From NCBI GenBank assembly GCA_910589265.1, contig CAJUTQ010000004.1, forward strand, positions 1-64,000: a stretch of 64,000 nucleotides of DNA. The letters run 5' to 3'. Shown here one piece after another: positions 15,515 to 24,473 of the stretch (its first letter is position 1; the number at the start of each line of letters is the position of its first letter). The notes below the pieces were generated by a model. The model worked only from the letters and a program-made list of their open reading frames with translations. It was not told where the DNA came from and made no database searches. Position numbers and translations under genes: made by a program. This stretch comes from an uncultured Lachnospiraceae bacterium. Lineage in GTDB: Bacteria > Bacillota > Clostridia > Lachnospirales > Lachnospiraceae.

Positions 15515-18500
15515 TTAGACAACTTTCACATTCTCTTTTCCCAGCATAGCAGAAAGCTTATCAATTAGCTCTTTATTTGCAGCCACATTCTGACTGGGGG
15601 GTAAACTTTTCATCTCCCTTGTATCTCCAATGTAAATCACAACAGCATCTCCCCCGTCAAATCCCTTCATGTGCTGTAATAAATCCTCCTCTTTTTCTTG
15701 ATATTCTTCCTTCGTCTGAAATTTTATCCATAGCTTTCTTGGCTCTTCTTCAAAAAGCCTTATCCTCTCACAAATTAGCTTTCCATCCTTTTCTTCTCCT
15801 CCATCTACCCTTCCTGTAATAAATACTTTGCTTTCTTCGTTTAGATTTTTCTTATTTCTTTCATAATCTCTTGGCCATACTATGACTTCCACAGTTCCTA
15901 CTAGATCTTCGATAGTTAAAAATGCCATTGTCTGCTGATTTTTTGTATGTTTTATTGTTTTATGGGTAATCATTCCTCCTATGGTCACTTTCGATCCATC
16001 TTTTACTTTCATTGCCCTGCTTTCCCCATCTAAAATAAAATCGGAACTCAACGCACTAATATTTTTTCTCCATAAGTCTTCATATTCTTCTAGAGGATGT
16101 CCACTAATATAAATACCTAACACTTCTTTTTCAAATTCCAGCAACATTTCTTTGGAATATTCTCCTACCTCTGGCATTTGAATCTCATAGTCTCCCTTTT
16201 CTTCCTCGCTTACAAAATCAAATAAAGACATCTGCCCTGCCATATTCTTTTTTTTATTCTGAATAAAATTATCTAATATTTGTGTATAGACAGACATAAA
16301 TTGCTTTCTTGTCCCCCCTAAGCTGTCCAAAGCTCCTGATTTTATAAAATTTTCGATAATCCTTCTATTGATATCTTTACCAGCCACTCTCTCTATAAAA
16401 TCATTTAGGGAAGTAAAAAGTCCTCCTTCCTCTCTCTCCTTGACAATCTGGGCAATCACTGGCGCACCTATGCTTTTAATTGCTGAGAGACCATAGCGAA
16501 TCCCTTTATTGGACACTGAAAATCCAGCTTCCCCTTCATTAATGTCTGGAGGTAAAATTTGAATATCCATATTCCTGCATGATAAAATATATTCTGCAAC
16601 CTTAGAGGGAAAGTCAATAACGGACGTCATTAATGCTGCCATAAATTCCACTGGATAATAATATTTTAAATAAGCTGTCTCATAGGCAACAACTGCATAG
16701 GCAGCTGCATGGGATTTATTAAAGGCATATTTCGCAAAATCCATCATGTCATTATATATTTTATTGGCAATTTCTTCTGGTATACCATTGGCAATACAGC
16801 CTGGCACCCCCTCCTCTTTATTCCCATAAACAAAATTTTCCTTTTCCATTTCCATAACAGATTGTTTCTTTTTGCTCATAGCCCTGCGTACTAAATCACT
16901 TCTTCCTAATGTATATCCTCCCAGATCCCTTACGATTTGCATAACCTGCTCCTGATATACAATACAGCCATAAGTAGGAGCCAATATTGGTTCTAACTGG
17001 GGGCAATCATAGACAATACTTTCATGATTATTTTTTCCTTTAATATATTGGGGAATAAAGTCCATTGGGCCAGGCCTGTAAAGAGAAATTCCAGCAATTA
17101 TATCCTCAAGACTATGGGGCCTTAGCTCCTTCATAAAGCTTTTCATTCCCGAGCTTTCCAATTGGAACACTCCATCATTTTTACCTGTTCCAAGGGACTC
17201 CAATACTTTTTGATCATGATAATCTATTTTTTCCATATCCAGGCAGATTCCTTTGTCTTTTTCCACAAGACCTAGGGCATTTTGTATTACAGTCAATGTC
17301 CTTAATCCTAAGAAATCCATTTTTAAAAGTCCCAGCTCCTCTAAAGTAGTCATTGTAAACTGAGTTGTAATGGATCCATCTGTTGCCCTAGATAAAGGTA
17401 CAAAATTATCCGCTGCCTCGGGACAGATGACAACTCCTGCTGCATGCATAGATGTATGTCTGGGAAGGCCTTCTAAGCGTTTACACATATTAATTAAATT
17501 ATAAACCTCTTCATCTTCCTCATAAAGTTTACGGAATTCTGGGTTCATTTCCAGTGCCTTTTCTATAGTCATATTCAACTCATTGGGAATCATTTTTGCC
17601 AATGAGTCTGCAAAAGCATAAGGAAGATCCATGGCCCTGGCCACATCTCTTATGACTCCTTTCGCTGCCATTGTACCAAAGGTCACTATCTGAACTACTT
17701 TGTCATGTCCATATTTTTCTACTACATAGTCAATAACCTTCTGCCTTTTCTCAAAACAAAAGTCAATATCAATATCTGGCATAGAGACTCGCTCTGGATT
17801 TAAAAACCGCTCAAAAAGAAGATTATATTTTATAGGATCAATGTCTGTAATTTCCAAGCAGTAAGAAACAATGCTTCCTGCTGCTGAGCCTCTTCCAGGC
17901 CCTACCATGATTCCATTTTCTTTTGCATAATGAATAAAATCCCAGACGATTAGAAAATAATCTACATATCCCATAGATTTTATTGTGTCTAACTCATATT
18001 TTAGGCGGCTCTTTAGCTCTTTCCCATGTACTGGATACCTTTTTCTCAGTCCTTCCTCACACAAATCCACCAAATAAGACCAAGAGTCAAACCCCTTTGG
18101 CACCTCATAATGAGGCAACTTTGCCACACCAAATTCAATTTCCACCTCACATCGATCTGCAATTTTTTGACTGTTTTCCACTGCTTCTTTTGCATAAGGA
18201 AAAAGCATCCGCATTTCTTCCTCGGATTTTACAAAAAACTGTCCCCCCTCATAACGCATCCTATCTTCATCGCTGACTTTTTTTCCAGTTTGGACACAGA
18301 GAAGAACATCATGGGATTTTTCATCTTCAGCATACGTATAATGAATGTCGTTAGTGGCTACCAAAGGAATTTCCAGCTCTTTGCTAAGCTTTATGAGAGA
18401 CATATTCACTGTCTGCTGTAAGGGAATTCCATGATCTTGAATCTCTAGAAAGAAATTTCCCTTTCCAAAACATTCTTCATATTTTTTTGCAGCTTTTGCC

Positions 18501-18973
18501 GCCTCATTGTAAAGGCCCTTTGCTATATTTCTTGATACTTCCCCAGCTAGACATGCAGAAAGAGCAATGATCCCCTCGTGATACTGTCTGAGTATTTCCA
18601 TATCAATTCTAGGTCTGTAATAATATCCCTCTGTAAAACCCCTGCTCACTATTTTCATTAAGTTTTCATATCCAACTTGATTTTCTGCCAAAAGGACCAA
18701 ATGATAGTATCGATCTTCTCCTCCCGTTATTTCCTTGTCAAATCGGGAAGCTGGCGCCACATATACCTCACAGCCCAAAATAGGCTTAATACCTTCTTCT
18801 CTGGCAACCCGATAAAAATCCACCACCCCAAACATAACGCCATGATCTGTAATGGCTGCGCTGTTCATACCAAGTTCCTTTACCCTTTTTACATATTCTT
18901 TAATTTTATTAGAACCATCCAGCAAACTATATTCTGTATGGACATGAAGGTGCGCAAATGCCAACCTAATCAC
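15515..18973 (-). CDS. dnaE: DNA polymerase III alpha subunit, DnaE type
   Basis: Replicative-type polymerase of about 1150 residues. The N-terminal PHP domain begins AFAHLHVHTEYSLLDGSNKI. The Pol III palm (about 330-560) shows GPGRGSAAGSIVSYCL and the aspartate motif PDIDIDF. Fingers, the tandem helix-hairpin-helix and a C-terminal OB-fold (about 1000-1080, ITIGGMITHKTIKHTKNQQ) follow. The frame opens with GTG at 18973, which is only three bases after AAAGGA. A TTG at 18964 would give MAFAHLHVHTEYS, the exact family N-terminus, and is a serious alternative. The 5' end overlaps the glycosyltransferase stop by eight bases. Confidence 0.96.
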   Translation of the reverse strand: MIRLAFAHLHVHTEYSLLDGSNKIKEYVKRVKELGMNSAAITDHGVMFGVVDFYRVAREEGIKPILGCEVYVAPASRFDKEITGGEDRYYHLVLLAENQVGYENLMKIVSRGFTEGYYYRPRIDMEILRQYHEGIIALSACLAGEVSRNIAKGLYNEAAKAAKKYEECFGKGNFFLEIQDHGIPLQQTVNMSLIKLSKELEIPLVATNDIHYTYAEDEKSHDVLLCVQTGKKVSDEDRMRYEGGQFFVKSEEEMRMLFPYAKEAVENSQKIADRCEVEIEFGVAKLPHYEVPKGFDSWSYLVDLCEEGLRKRYPVHGKELKSRLKYELDTIKSMGYVDYFLIVWDFIHYAKENGIMVGPGRGSAAGSIVSYCLEITDIDPIKYNLLFERFLNPERVSMPDIDIDFCFEKRQKVIDYVVEKYGHDKVVQIVTFGTMAAKGVIRDVARAMDLPYAFADSLAKMIPNELNMTIEKALEMNPEFRKLYEEDEEVYNLINMCKRLEGLPRHTSMHAAGVVICPEAADNFVPLSRATDGSITTQFTMTTLEELGLLKMDFLGLRTLTVIQNALGLVEKDKGICLDMEKIDYHDQKVLESLGTGKNDGVFQLESSGMKSFMKELRPHSLEDIIAGISLYRPGPMDFIPQYIKGKNNHESIVYDCPQLEPILAPTYGCIVYQEQVMQIVRDLGGYTLGRSDLVRRAMSKKKQSVMEMEKENFVYGNKEEGVPGCIANGIPEEIANKIYNDMMDFAKYAFNKSHAAAYAVVAYETAYLKYYYPVEFMAALMTSVIDFPSKVAEYILSCRNMDIQILPPDINEGEAGFSVSNKGIRYGLSAIKSIGAPVIAQIVKEREEGGLFTSLNDFIERVAGKDINRRIIENFIKSGALDSLGGTRKQFMSVYTQILDNFIQNKKKNMAGQMSLFDFVSEEEKGDYEIQMPEVGEYSKEMLLEFEKEVLGIYISGHPLEEYEDLWRKNISALSSDFILDGESRAMKVKDGSKVTIGGMITHKTIKHTKNQQTMAFLTIEDLVGTVEVIVWPRDYERNKKNLNEESKVFITGRVDGGEEKDGKLICERIRLFEEEPRKLWIKFQTKEEYQEKEEDLLQHMKGFDGGDAVVIYIGDTREMKSLPPSQNVAANKELIDKLSAMLGKENVKVV

Positions 18974-20006
18974 CCATCCTTTCTCTTAATCTTGTATCTT
19001 TCCTTTCTTTCGCAGCTTTTCTCAGTTCTTCTTCGGCCTCTCGTCTCCCTAGTCTGCCATAACAGTCTGCTAATTTATCCAATGCCTTTTCGTTTCCTAG
19101 GCTTATGTCCAAAAAAGGCTCTGTTTCAAAGGCAGCGTTATAAAACCAAAGGGAGGCTTCCTTATAGTCTCCTGCTTCAAAATAATATTCTCCCAGTTCA
19201 TAACAGATTTCTGCACTGCCTCCTTGCGCTAAACTTTTTATAACAGATTTAAAAAAAACTTCCTTGTCTGAAACAATGCGGCCAGCCCTTGCTCCAATGC
19301 AACAAGCTTCCCTTATTTCCTCTACAGAACGTTCTTCTTCTGTCTGAGATTTTAAGAAAAAAGGAAGAGCTTCTTTTAGGTCATCCTCGTCTCCTGCAAT
19401 AAGGAGTTCCTTAGCATACATATTATGAAGCCGTTTATCTAGCTTCTCTCCCCTTTTTAAAAAACTGGCAAATGCTTTTAAATCTCTCTTTCCATGATTT
19501 CCTTGAGACATATGCATAATTTCAATGTCGCTGTCATAAATAACAGGATCTAGCCTTACTATCTCATGAATGGGAGAATGCCATACAAAGCTTCTGTTTC
19601 TTTTATACAATTTTGGTCTCAATTCTCTGTCAAAATTATATATAGTATTGTTATTAAGTTGATTGCAATAATACATTTGTACAATGTCAATTTCTGGAAT
19701 CATTGCCTCTTTGAGTACAGCAAATCTCCTTTTATTTTCCTCATCCAATACTTCATCTGCATCTGCACAATAAATGTAATCTTTTGTCGCCTTGGAAAAG
19801 GAAAAATTTCTAGCGTCTGCAAAATCATCTTTCCATTGATAATCATACACATTGTTTGTATATTTTTTGGCAATCTCTTTCGTCCTGTCCAAAGACCCTG
19901 TATCTACAATAATGATTTCATCCATGAGATCTACAATAGAATCAAGACATCTTTTTAAAATCTTTTCCTCATTTTTTACTATCATACATAAACTAATTTG
20001 GATCAT
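18966..20006 (-). CDS. Family 2 glycosyltransferase with C-terminal TPR-like repeats
   Basis: About 346 residues, cytosolic. The GT-A domain starts ISLCMIVKNEEKILKRCLDS, has the nucleotide-sugar aspartates in IIVDTGSLDRT and the metal motif CADADEVLDEE. It resembles the SunS-like and tetratricopeptide glycosyltransferases that act on peptides or lipid carriers. The last 150 residues are helical repeats (LAQGGSAEICYELGEYYFEAGDYKEA). The ATG at 20006 has AGGAGG six bases upstream; the longer frame adds 25 residues that overlap a terminator. It overlaps dnaE at its end. The acceptor is unknown. Confidence 0.85.
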   Translation of the reverse strand: MIQISLCMIVKNEEKILKRCLDSIVDLMDEIIIVDTGSLDRTKEIAKKYTNNVYDYQWKDDFADARNFSFSKATKDYIYCADADEVLDEENKRRFAVLKEAMIPEIDIVQMYYCNQLNNNTIYNFDRELRPKLYKRNRSFVWHSPIHEIVRLDPVIYDSDIEIMHMSQGNHGKRDLKAFASFLKRGEKLDKRLHNMYAKELLIAGDEDDLKEALPFFLKSQTEEERSVEEIREACCIGARAGRIVSDKEVFFKSVIKSLAQGGSAEICYELGEYYFEAGDYKEASLWFYNAAFETEPFLDISLGNEKALDKLADCYGRLGRREAEEELRKAAKERKDTRLRERMGD

Positions 20007-20031
20007 AAATCTCCTCCTGTACAATTCCCAT

Positions 20032-20072
20032 AAAAAAGTAAGGGGGATGCCTCTTCTTCGTGCACCCCCTTT
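20032..20072 (-). terminator. Terminator after metK
   Basis: GGGGGTGC and GCATCCCCC enclose an 11-base loop and a T-run follows on the minus strand. A second weaker hairpin with AGAGG and CCTCT arms lies just before it (about 20080-20112). Confidence 0.85.
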
Positions 20073-20120
20073 CATGTTCATTAAGAGGGCGCCTCATTTA
20101 TGGAGACGTCCTCTTCTATT

Positions 20121-21308
20121 TTACAAGTATTTTTTTAATTGTTCAACCTTATCAAGCTTTTCCCAAGGCAAATCTAAATCATTTCTCCCAAAATGTCCAT
20201 AAGCCGCTGTCTGCCTGTAAATAGGTCTGCGTAAATGTAACATTTCTATAATTCCTGCTGGACGTAAATCAAAATTTTCACGGATAATCTCAACTAATTG
20301 ATTATCAGAAATTTTTCCTGTTCCAAATGTATCTACCATAATAGATGTAGGGTAGGCTACTCCAATAGCATACGAAAGCTGAATTTCACATTTATCTGCA
20401 ATTCCAGCTGCAACAATATTTTTTGCAACATAGCGGGCAGCATAGGCTGCGGATCGATCTACCTTTGTACAATCCTTTCCAGAAAAAGCGCCGCCGCCGT
20501 GACGGGCATATCCTCCGTAAGTATCCACAATAATCTTACGCCCTGTCACTCCCGAATCTCCCCTAGGGCCCCCAATAACAAATCTCCCTGTAGGATTAAT
20601 AAAAAATTTCGTTTTATCATCAATTAGTTCTTTGGGAAGTATGGGCTCAAATACATATTTTTTAATATCTTCATGAATCTTCTCCTGACTTACATCTGGG
20701 TCATGCTGAGTGGACAGGACAACTGCCTCAAGACGTATAGGCTTTCCACTCTCATCATACTCTACAGATACTTGGCTCTTTCCGTCTGGCCTTAAATATG
20801 TCAATGTTTTGTCCTTGCGGACTTTTGTTAATTGTGCAGCCAATTTATGGGCCAGAGAAATTGGATAAGGCATATATTCCTCAGTTTCATTCGTTGCATA
20901 GCCAAACATCATTCCCTGATCCCCTGCACCTATTGCAGAAAGTTCTGCATCAGACATTTTCTTTTCCTTTGACTCCAGCGCCTCGTTCACACCCATAGCA
21001 ATATCTGAGGACTGCTCGTCCAATGCTACCATGACGGCACATGTATTAGCGTCAAATCCATACTCCGATTTTGTATAGCCGATCTCCGCTACTGTCTCTC
21101 TAACAATTTTCTGGATATCTACATAGGCGCTTGTAGTGATTTCCCCCATAACGACAACTAGACCTGTTGTCGTGCAAGTCTCGCATGCAACTCTGCTCAT
21201 TGGATCCTGTTCCATCAATGCGTCTAACACTGCATCTGAAATAGCGTCACACATTTTGTCTGGATGCCCTTCTGTCACTGACTCTGAAGTAAACAATAAT
21301 TTTTCCAT
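20121..21308 (-). CDS. metK: S-adenosylmethionine synthetase
   Basis: Makes S-adenosylmethionine from methionine and ATP. About 395 residues in three repeated domains. MEKLLFTSESVTEGHPDK opens it, with the methionine-site residues in GHPDK. GAGDQGMMFGYA is the ATP-binding hexapeptide region, GGPRGDSGVTGRKIIVDTYG follows, and GGGAFSGKDCTKVDRSAAY is the phosphate loop. The ATG at 21308 has AAGGAG seven bases upstream; the longer frame adds six basic residues over that site. Expression is controlled by the SAM riboswitch directly upstream. Confidence 0.98.
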   Translation of the reverse strand: MEKLLFTSESVTEGHPDKMCDAISDAVLDALMEQDPMSRVACETCTTTGLVVVMGEITTSAYVDIQKIVRETVAEIGYTKSEYGFDANTCAVMVALDEQSSDIAMGVNEALESKEKKMSDAELSAIGAGDQGMMFGYATNETEEYMPYPISLAHKLAAQLTKVRKDKTLTYLRPDGKSQVSVEYDESGKPIRLEAVVLSTQHDPDVSQEKIHEDIKKYVFEPILPKELIDDKTKFFINPTGRFVIGGPRGDSGVTGRKIIVDTYGGYARHGGGAFSGKDCTKVDRSAAYAARYVAKNIVAAGIADKCEIQLSYAIGVAYPTSIMVDTFGTGKISDNQLVEIIRENFDLRPAGIIEMLHLRRPIYRQTAAYGHFGRNDLDLPWEKLDKVEQLKKYL

Positions 21309-21439
21309 TTTCCTTCTCCTTTTCATAGTTATTCCATTTCATAAATCTTATCTATATATAAATAAACTATACATAAAGACTCTTTTAGGAACATAATTTT
21401 TCCCTTTTGTGGGATACACCTTTCCTGCTCCAGTGAAAC

Positions 21440-21463
21440 AAAAAAATCCGCTATAAGCGGACT
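21440..21463 (-). terminator. Riboswitch terminator upstream of metK
   Basis: AAGTCCGC, TTATA-type loop, GCGGATT, then seven T on the minus strand. It is the expression platform for the adjacent S-box aptamer. Confidence 0.88.
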
Positions 21464-21485
21464 TGATAAAAATAGCATTCAAATC

Positions 21486-21602
21486 CTCTTATTGTTCGAA
21501 CTGTCCTATATAAGACAATATTACTCGCTCAGGCTGGCACCTTCCTTACGGGGTTGCCGTGACTTCATAGATCCTTTGTATCTCCATCACTCTGAATAAG
21601 AG
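21486..21602 (-). ncRNA. SAM-I (S-box) riboswitch of metK
   Basis: The P1 arms are CTCTTATTCAGAG at the 5' end and GAACAATAAGAG at the 3' end. Between them lie GATGGAG, CTATGAAGTCACGGCAACC and AAGGTGCCAGCCTG, the standard S-box core. With SAM bound, the terminator at 21440-21463 forms and metK is shut off; this behaviour is known for the class. A promoter at 21644-21672 starts the leader. Confidence 0.95.
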
Positions 21603-21643
21603 AAATATAAATATATAAAATATATTCTTTTTTTATTGTTTTA

Positions 21644-21672
21644 AGCATACATCATTTCATGATACTTGTCAA
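21644..21672 (-). promoter_or_regulatory. Promoter of the metK leader
   Basis: Minus-strand TTGACA (21667-21672), 17 bases, TATGCT (21644-21649). Transcription would begin about 35 bases before the S-box aptamer. Confidence 0.6.
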
Positions 21673-21740
21673 GTTAAAATAAAAATATATTCTTTTGCAA
21701 AGAAAACCTACCTTTCTCCATAAGTTTTCAAGAAAGTACA

Positions 21741-21769
21741 TTGACATTGTTCGAGAACATTCTTATAAT
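21741..21769 (+). promoter_or_regulatory. Promoter of the HD-GYP gene with an internal palindrome
   Basis: TTGACA (21741-21746), 17 bases, TATAAT (21764-21769). The spacer contains TGTTC-GA-GAACA (21748-21759), a likely operator. The orientation GTTC..GAAC is opposite to the Gram-positive LexA box. Confidence 0.7.
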
Positions 21770-21802
21770 TCTATTATACGATTACATAAGGAGGGAAATG
21801 TA

Positions 21803-22870
21803 ATGAAACGAGTATCTACAACAGATTTAGTTCCCGGCATGGTCACCTATGAGGATGTTTATAACTATAGTAATCAGATGATTTTGCCCAAAGACACCGT
21901 ATTAACCGATAAAATGATCACTCGCCTTGAATTTTATTCTATTTTAAGCATCCGAATAAAAGAAGACGGGGAAAAAATTCCTGTTTCTGAAGACTCTACC
22001 TATTCCGAAAAGATTAAATCCACAGAGGAATTTAAAGAATTTGAGGAAAATTTCTTTGAAAATGTAGATTCTCTTGAAAGTGAAATGAACGATATTGTCA
22101 GTAAAAACACTCCTATTAATCCTACGGAAATGTTAAAGAAAACAACCGATCTTATACCAAATACCGTAACTACCTTCCATGTCTTTGACATGCTTCATAA
22201 CATGCGCCAATATGACGACTTTACTTATACACATTCTGTTAATGTAGCTCTTATCTGCAATGTCTTTGGCAGATGGCTGCGTTTCAGCCAAAAAGATATA
22301 GAAACTTTAACCTTGTGCGGCTTACTCCACGACATTGGAAAGCTCATAATCCCTGATGAGGTGATTACAAAATCAGACGTTCTCACAGACGAGGAATTTA
22401 AGCTGGTAAAGAAACATGCTTTTGAAGGTTACCGAGTTTTAAAGGGTAGGGATCTTGATGAAAGTGTAAGTAATTCAGCACTTATGCATCATGAGCGTTG
22501 TGATGGCACTGGTTATCCCCTTGGTCTTACAGGCCCCCGTATTAAAGATTTTGCTAAAATTGTGGCCATTGCTGATGTATACGACGCCATGACTTCTAAA
22601 AGAGTGTACAGAGGGCCGCTATGTCCATTTAAAGTTATTGAAATTTTTATTGAAGAAGGACTGCAAAAATATGAGGCAAAATATATTTTAACTTTTTTGA
22701 ATCAGATTACCAATACGTATATTCATAACCGAGTGCGCCTCACCAATGGTCAGGAAGGAGATATTGTTCTCATCAACCAATTGGACATTGCCCGTCCTAT
22801 TGTAAAATGCGGAAATGAATTTGTCAATCTTGCTGAACGCAGGGAACTTCATGTGGAAGCAATTTTATAA
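21803..22870 (+). CDS. HD-GYP domain protein, probable cyclic-di-GMP phosphodiesterase
   Basis: About 355 residues. An N-terminal region of about 125 residues (MKRVSTTDLVPGMVTYEDVY) resembles the DUF3391-like part of such proteins. The HD-GYP domain follows (about 130-310): HTHSVNVALICNVFG, LLHDIGKL with the metal-binding HD, HHERCDGTGYPLGL containing the GYP motif, and IADVYDAMTSKRVYR. The ATG at 21803 has AAGGAGG eight bases upstream; the longer frame would start inside the promoter. It stands alone with its own promoter and terminator. No receiver domain or membrane segment is present, so how it senses input is unknown. Confidence 0.9.
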   Translation: MKRVSTTDLVPGMVTYEDVYNYSNQMILPKDTVLTDKMITRLEFYSILSIRIKEDGEKIPVSEDSTYSEKIKSTEEFKEFEENFFENVDSLESEMNDIVSKNTPINPTEMLKKTTDLIPNTVTTFHVFDMLHNMRQYDDFTYTHSVNVALICNVFGRWLRFSQKDIETLTLCGLLHDIGKLIIPDEVITKSDVLTDEEFKLVKKHAFEGYRVLKGRDLDESVSNSALMHHERCDGTGYPLGLTGPRIKDFAKIVAIADVYDAMTSKRVYRGPLCPFKVIEIFIEEGLQKYEAKYILTFLNQITNTYIHNRVRLTNGQEGDIVLINQLDIARPIVKCGNEFVNLAERRELHVEAIL

Positions 22871-22908
22871 AAGAAGGAAGAGTTTTTCTCCTCCTTCTTT
22901 CTTTTTCT
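22871..22908. terminator. Convergent terminator between the HD-GYP gene and murA
   Basis: AAGAAGGAAGAG, TTTTT, CTCCTCCTTCTT and a T-rich tail on the plus strand. The stem can serve both converging genes. Confidence 0.75.
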
Positions 22909-22928
22909 CTTCTTACCAATGAACATTT

Positions 22929-24221
22929 TCATCCTACTTTAAAACGGAATTTTTGTATTTCTTTGTCAGTAACCGCTCTTTCCATAAGTGCCCCTAAACT
23001 TTTTAGTTTTATATCAAAATCTTCATATCCCCGTTCTATATAAGCAATATCATCAATAATTGTAATTCCTTCTGCTGACAGTCCAGCAAGCACTAAGGCT
23101 GCTCCAGCCCGAAGATCTGGGGCGCTTATTCTTGCACCTGTATATCCAGAAACCCCATCAATAATAGCTGTATTCCCTTCTACCTTGATACTTGCTCCCA
23201 TCTTTGTAAGTTCATCTACATAGCGAAAACGATTTTCAAAAATACTCTCCGTCACAATGCTCGTTCCCTCTGATAAAGCTAAAGCTACACCAATCTGAGG
23301 CTGCATATCTGTAGGAAAACCAGGATATGGTAAAGTTTTTACATGGGTATGTTGCAATGCTTTCGAGGAAACGACTCTGACTGCATCGTCAAATTCTTCC
23401 ACCTCACATCCAATCTCTAAAAGCTTTGCAGTGATTGATTCCAAGTGTTTTGGAATAACATTTTTTACTGTTACGTCTCCTTTTGTCACAGCTGCCGCAA
23501 ACATAAAGGTTCCAGCCTCTATTTGATCTGGTATGATGGAATATTCCGTCTTGTGAAGATTTGTTACTCCTTTTATACGGATTACATCTGTTCCAGCTCC
23601 CTTAATATTTGCCCCCATACTATTTAAAAAGTTTGCCACATCCACAACATGAGGTTCTTTTGCTGCATTTTCTATAATCGTTGTCCCTTCTGCCATAGAA
23701 GCTGCCATCATAATGTTGATGGTAGCTCCAACTGTAACTACATCCAAATAGATATGATTACCTTTAAGGCGCTCAGCCTCTGCCATAATAAGGCCATGAG
23801 AAATCCGTACGTCTGCGCCTAAGGCCTTAAAACCTTTTAAATGTTGATCAATGGGCCTGCTTCCTATATTACAGCCCCCTGGCAAAGCAACCTGGGCCTT
23901 TTTGTATTTTCCTAGCAAAGCTCCAATAAGATAATAGGACGCCCTGATTTTTTTAATAAATTCATATTCAATGCTTAAATCCTCTATCAAAGAACTATTC
24001 ATCTTAATACTATGTCTATTTATCCTCTGTATCTTTACTCCAATTCCTTCCATTGCCTGCAATAAAACATTAATATCCTTTACATCCGGTAAATTATCAA
24101 TTGTTACAGTCTCATCTGTCATAATTGCAGCTGCCAGAATTGCCAGCCCAGCATTTTTTGCGCCGCCAATCTCGACTTCTCCCACAAGAGGATTGCCGCC
24201 TTTAATCACATACTGTTCCAT
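22929..24221 (-). CDS. murA: UDP-N-acetylglucosamine 1-carboxyvinyltransferase
   Basis: First committed step of peptidoglycan synthesis: transfers enolpyruvate from PEP to UDP-GlcNAc. About 430 residues with the inverse alpha/beta barrel repeats. K22 and N23 lie in GGAKNAGL and the catalytic cysteine C116 in LPGGCNIGSRPID. A cysteine there implies the fosfomycin-sensitive form. PTDMQPQ and ENRFRYVDELTKMGA are further family marks. I chose the ATG at 24221, eight bases after AGAGGTG, because the GTG at 24230 touches that site. Firmicutes often carry two murA genes, and this window cannot tell which one this is. Confidence 0.96.
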   Translation of the reverse strand: MEQYVIKGGNPLVGEVEIGGAKNAGLAILAAAIMTDETVTIDNLPDVKDINVLLQAMEGIGVKIQRINRHSIKMNSSLIEDLSIEYEFIKKIRASYYLIGALLGKYKKAQVALPGGCNIGSRPIDQHLKGFKALGADVRISHGLIMAEAERLKGNHIYLDVVTVGATINIMMAASMAEGTTIIENAAKEPHVVDVANFLNSMGANIKGAGTDVIRIKGVTNLHKTEYSIIPDQIEAGTFMFAAAVTKGDVTVKNVIPKHLESITAKLLEIGCEVEEFDDAVRVVSSKALQHTHVKTLPYPGFPTDMQPQIGVALALSEGTSIVTESIFENRFRYVDELTKMGASIKVEGNTAIIDGVSGYTGARISAPDLRAGAALVLAGLSAEGITIIDDIAYIERGYEDFDIKLKSLGALMERAVTDKEIQKFRFKVG

Positions 24222-24421
24222 ACCGTTCACACCTCTATATCTATTTCCAATCTTCTATTTTTTTTCCATTCAAGTACAAGTAATTTTTATTATAACATAA
24301 TCTTTCTGTTTGTAAACATAAAAAAGTCTGTGTTTTAATCCACACCTGTACGAAAGGGCAGCAGATGTTTTCCTTTTGCGCAAAGAACCCGTCCCCTAAG
24401 AACTTTTATTTCCTAAATAAA

Positions 24422-24458
24422 AAATCCTTAAAATAGCTATTTACTATTTTAAGGATTT
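24422..24458 (-). terminator. Terminator of the M23 peptidase gene
   Basis: Perfect 15-bp arms AAATCCTTAAAATAG and CTATTTTAAGGATTT around seven bases, followed by TTTATTT on the minus strand. Confidence 0.88.
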
Positions 24459-24473
24459 GCAGTTTACTCATTT

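Noticed and set aside
21748..21759. LexA (SOS) box
   Set aside because: The half-sites are in the order GTTC..GAAC. The Gram-positive SOS box has GAAC..GTTC with four bases between.
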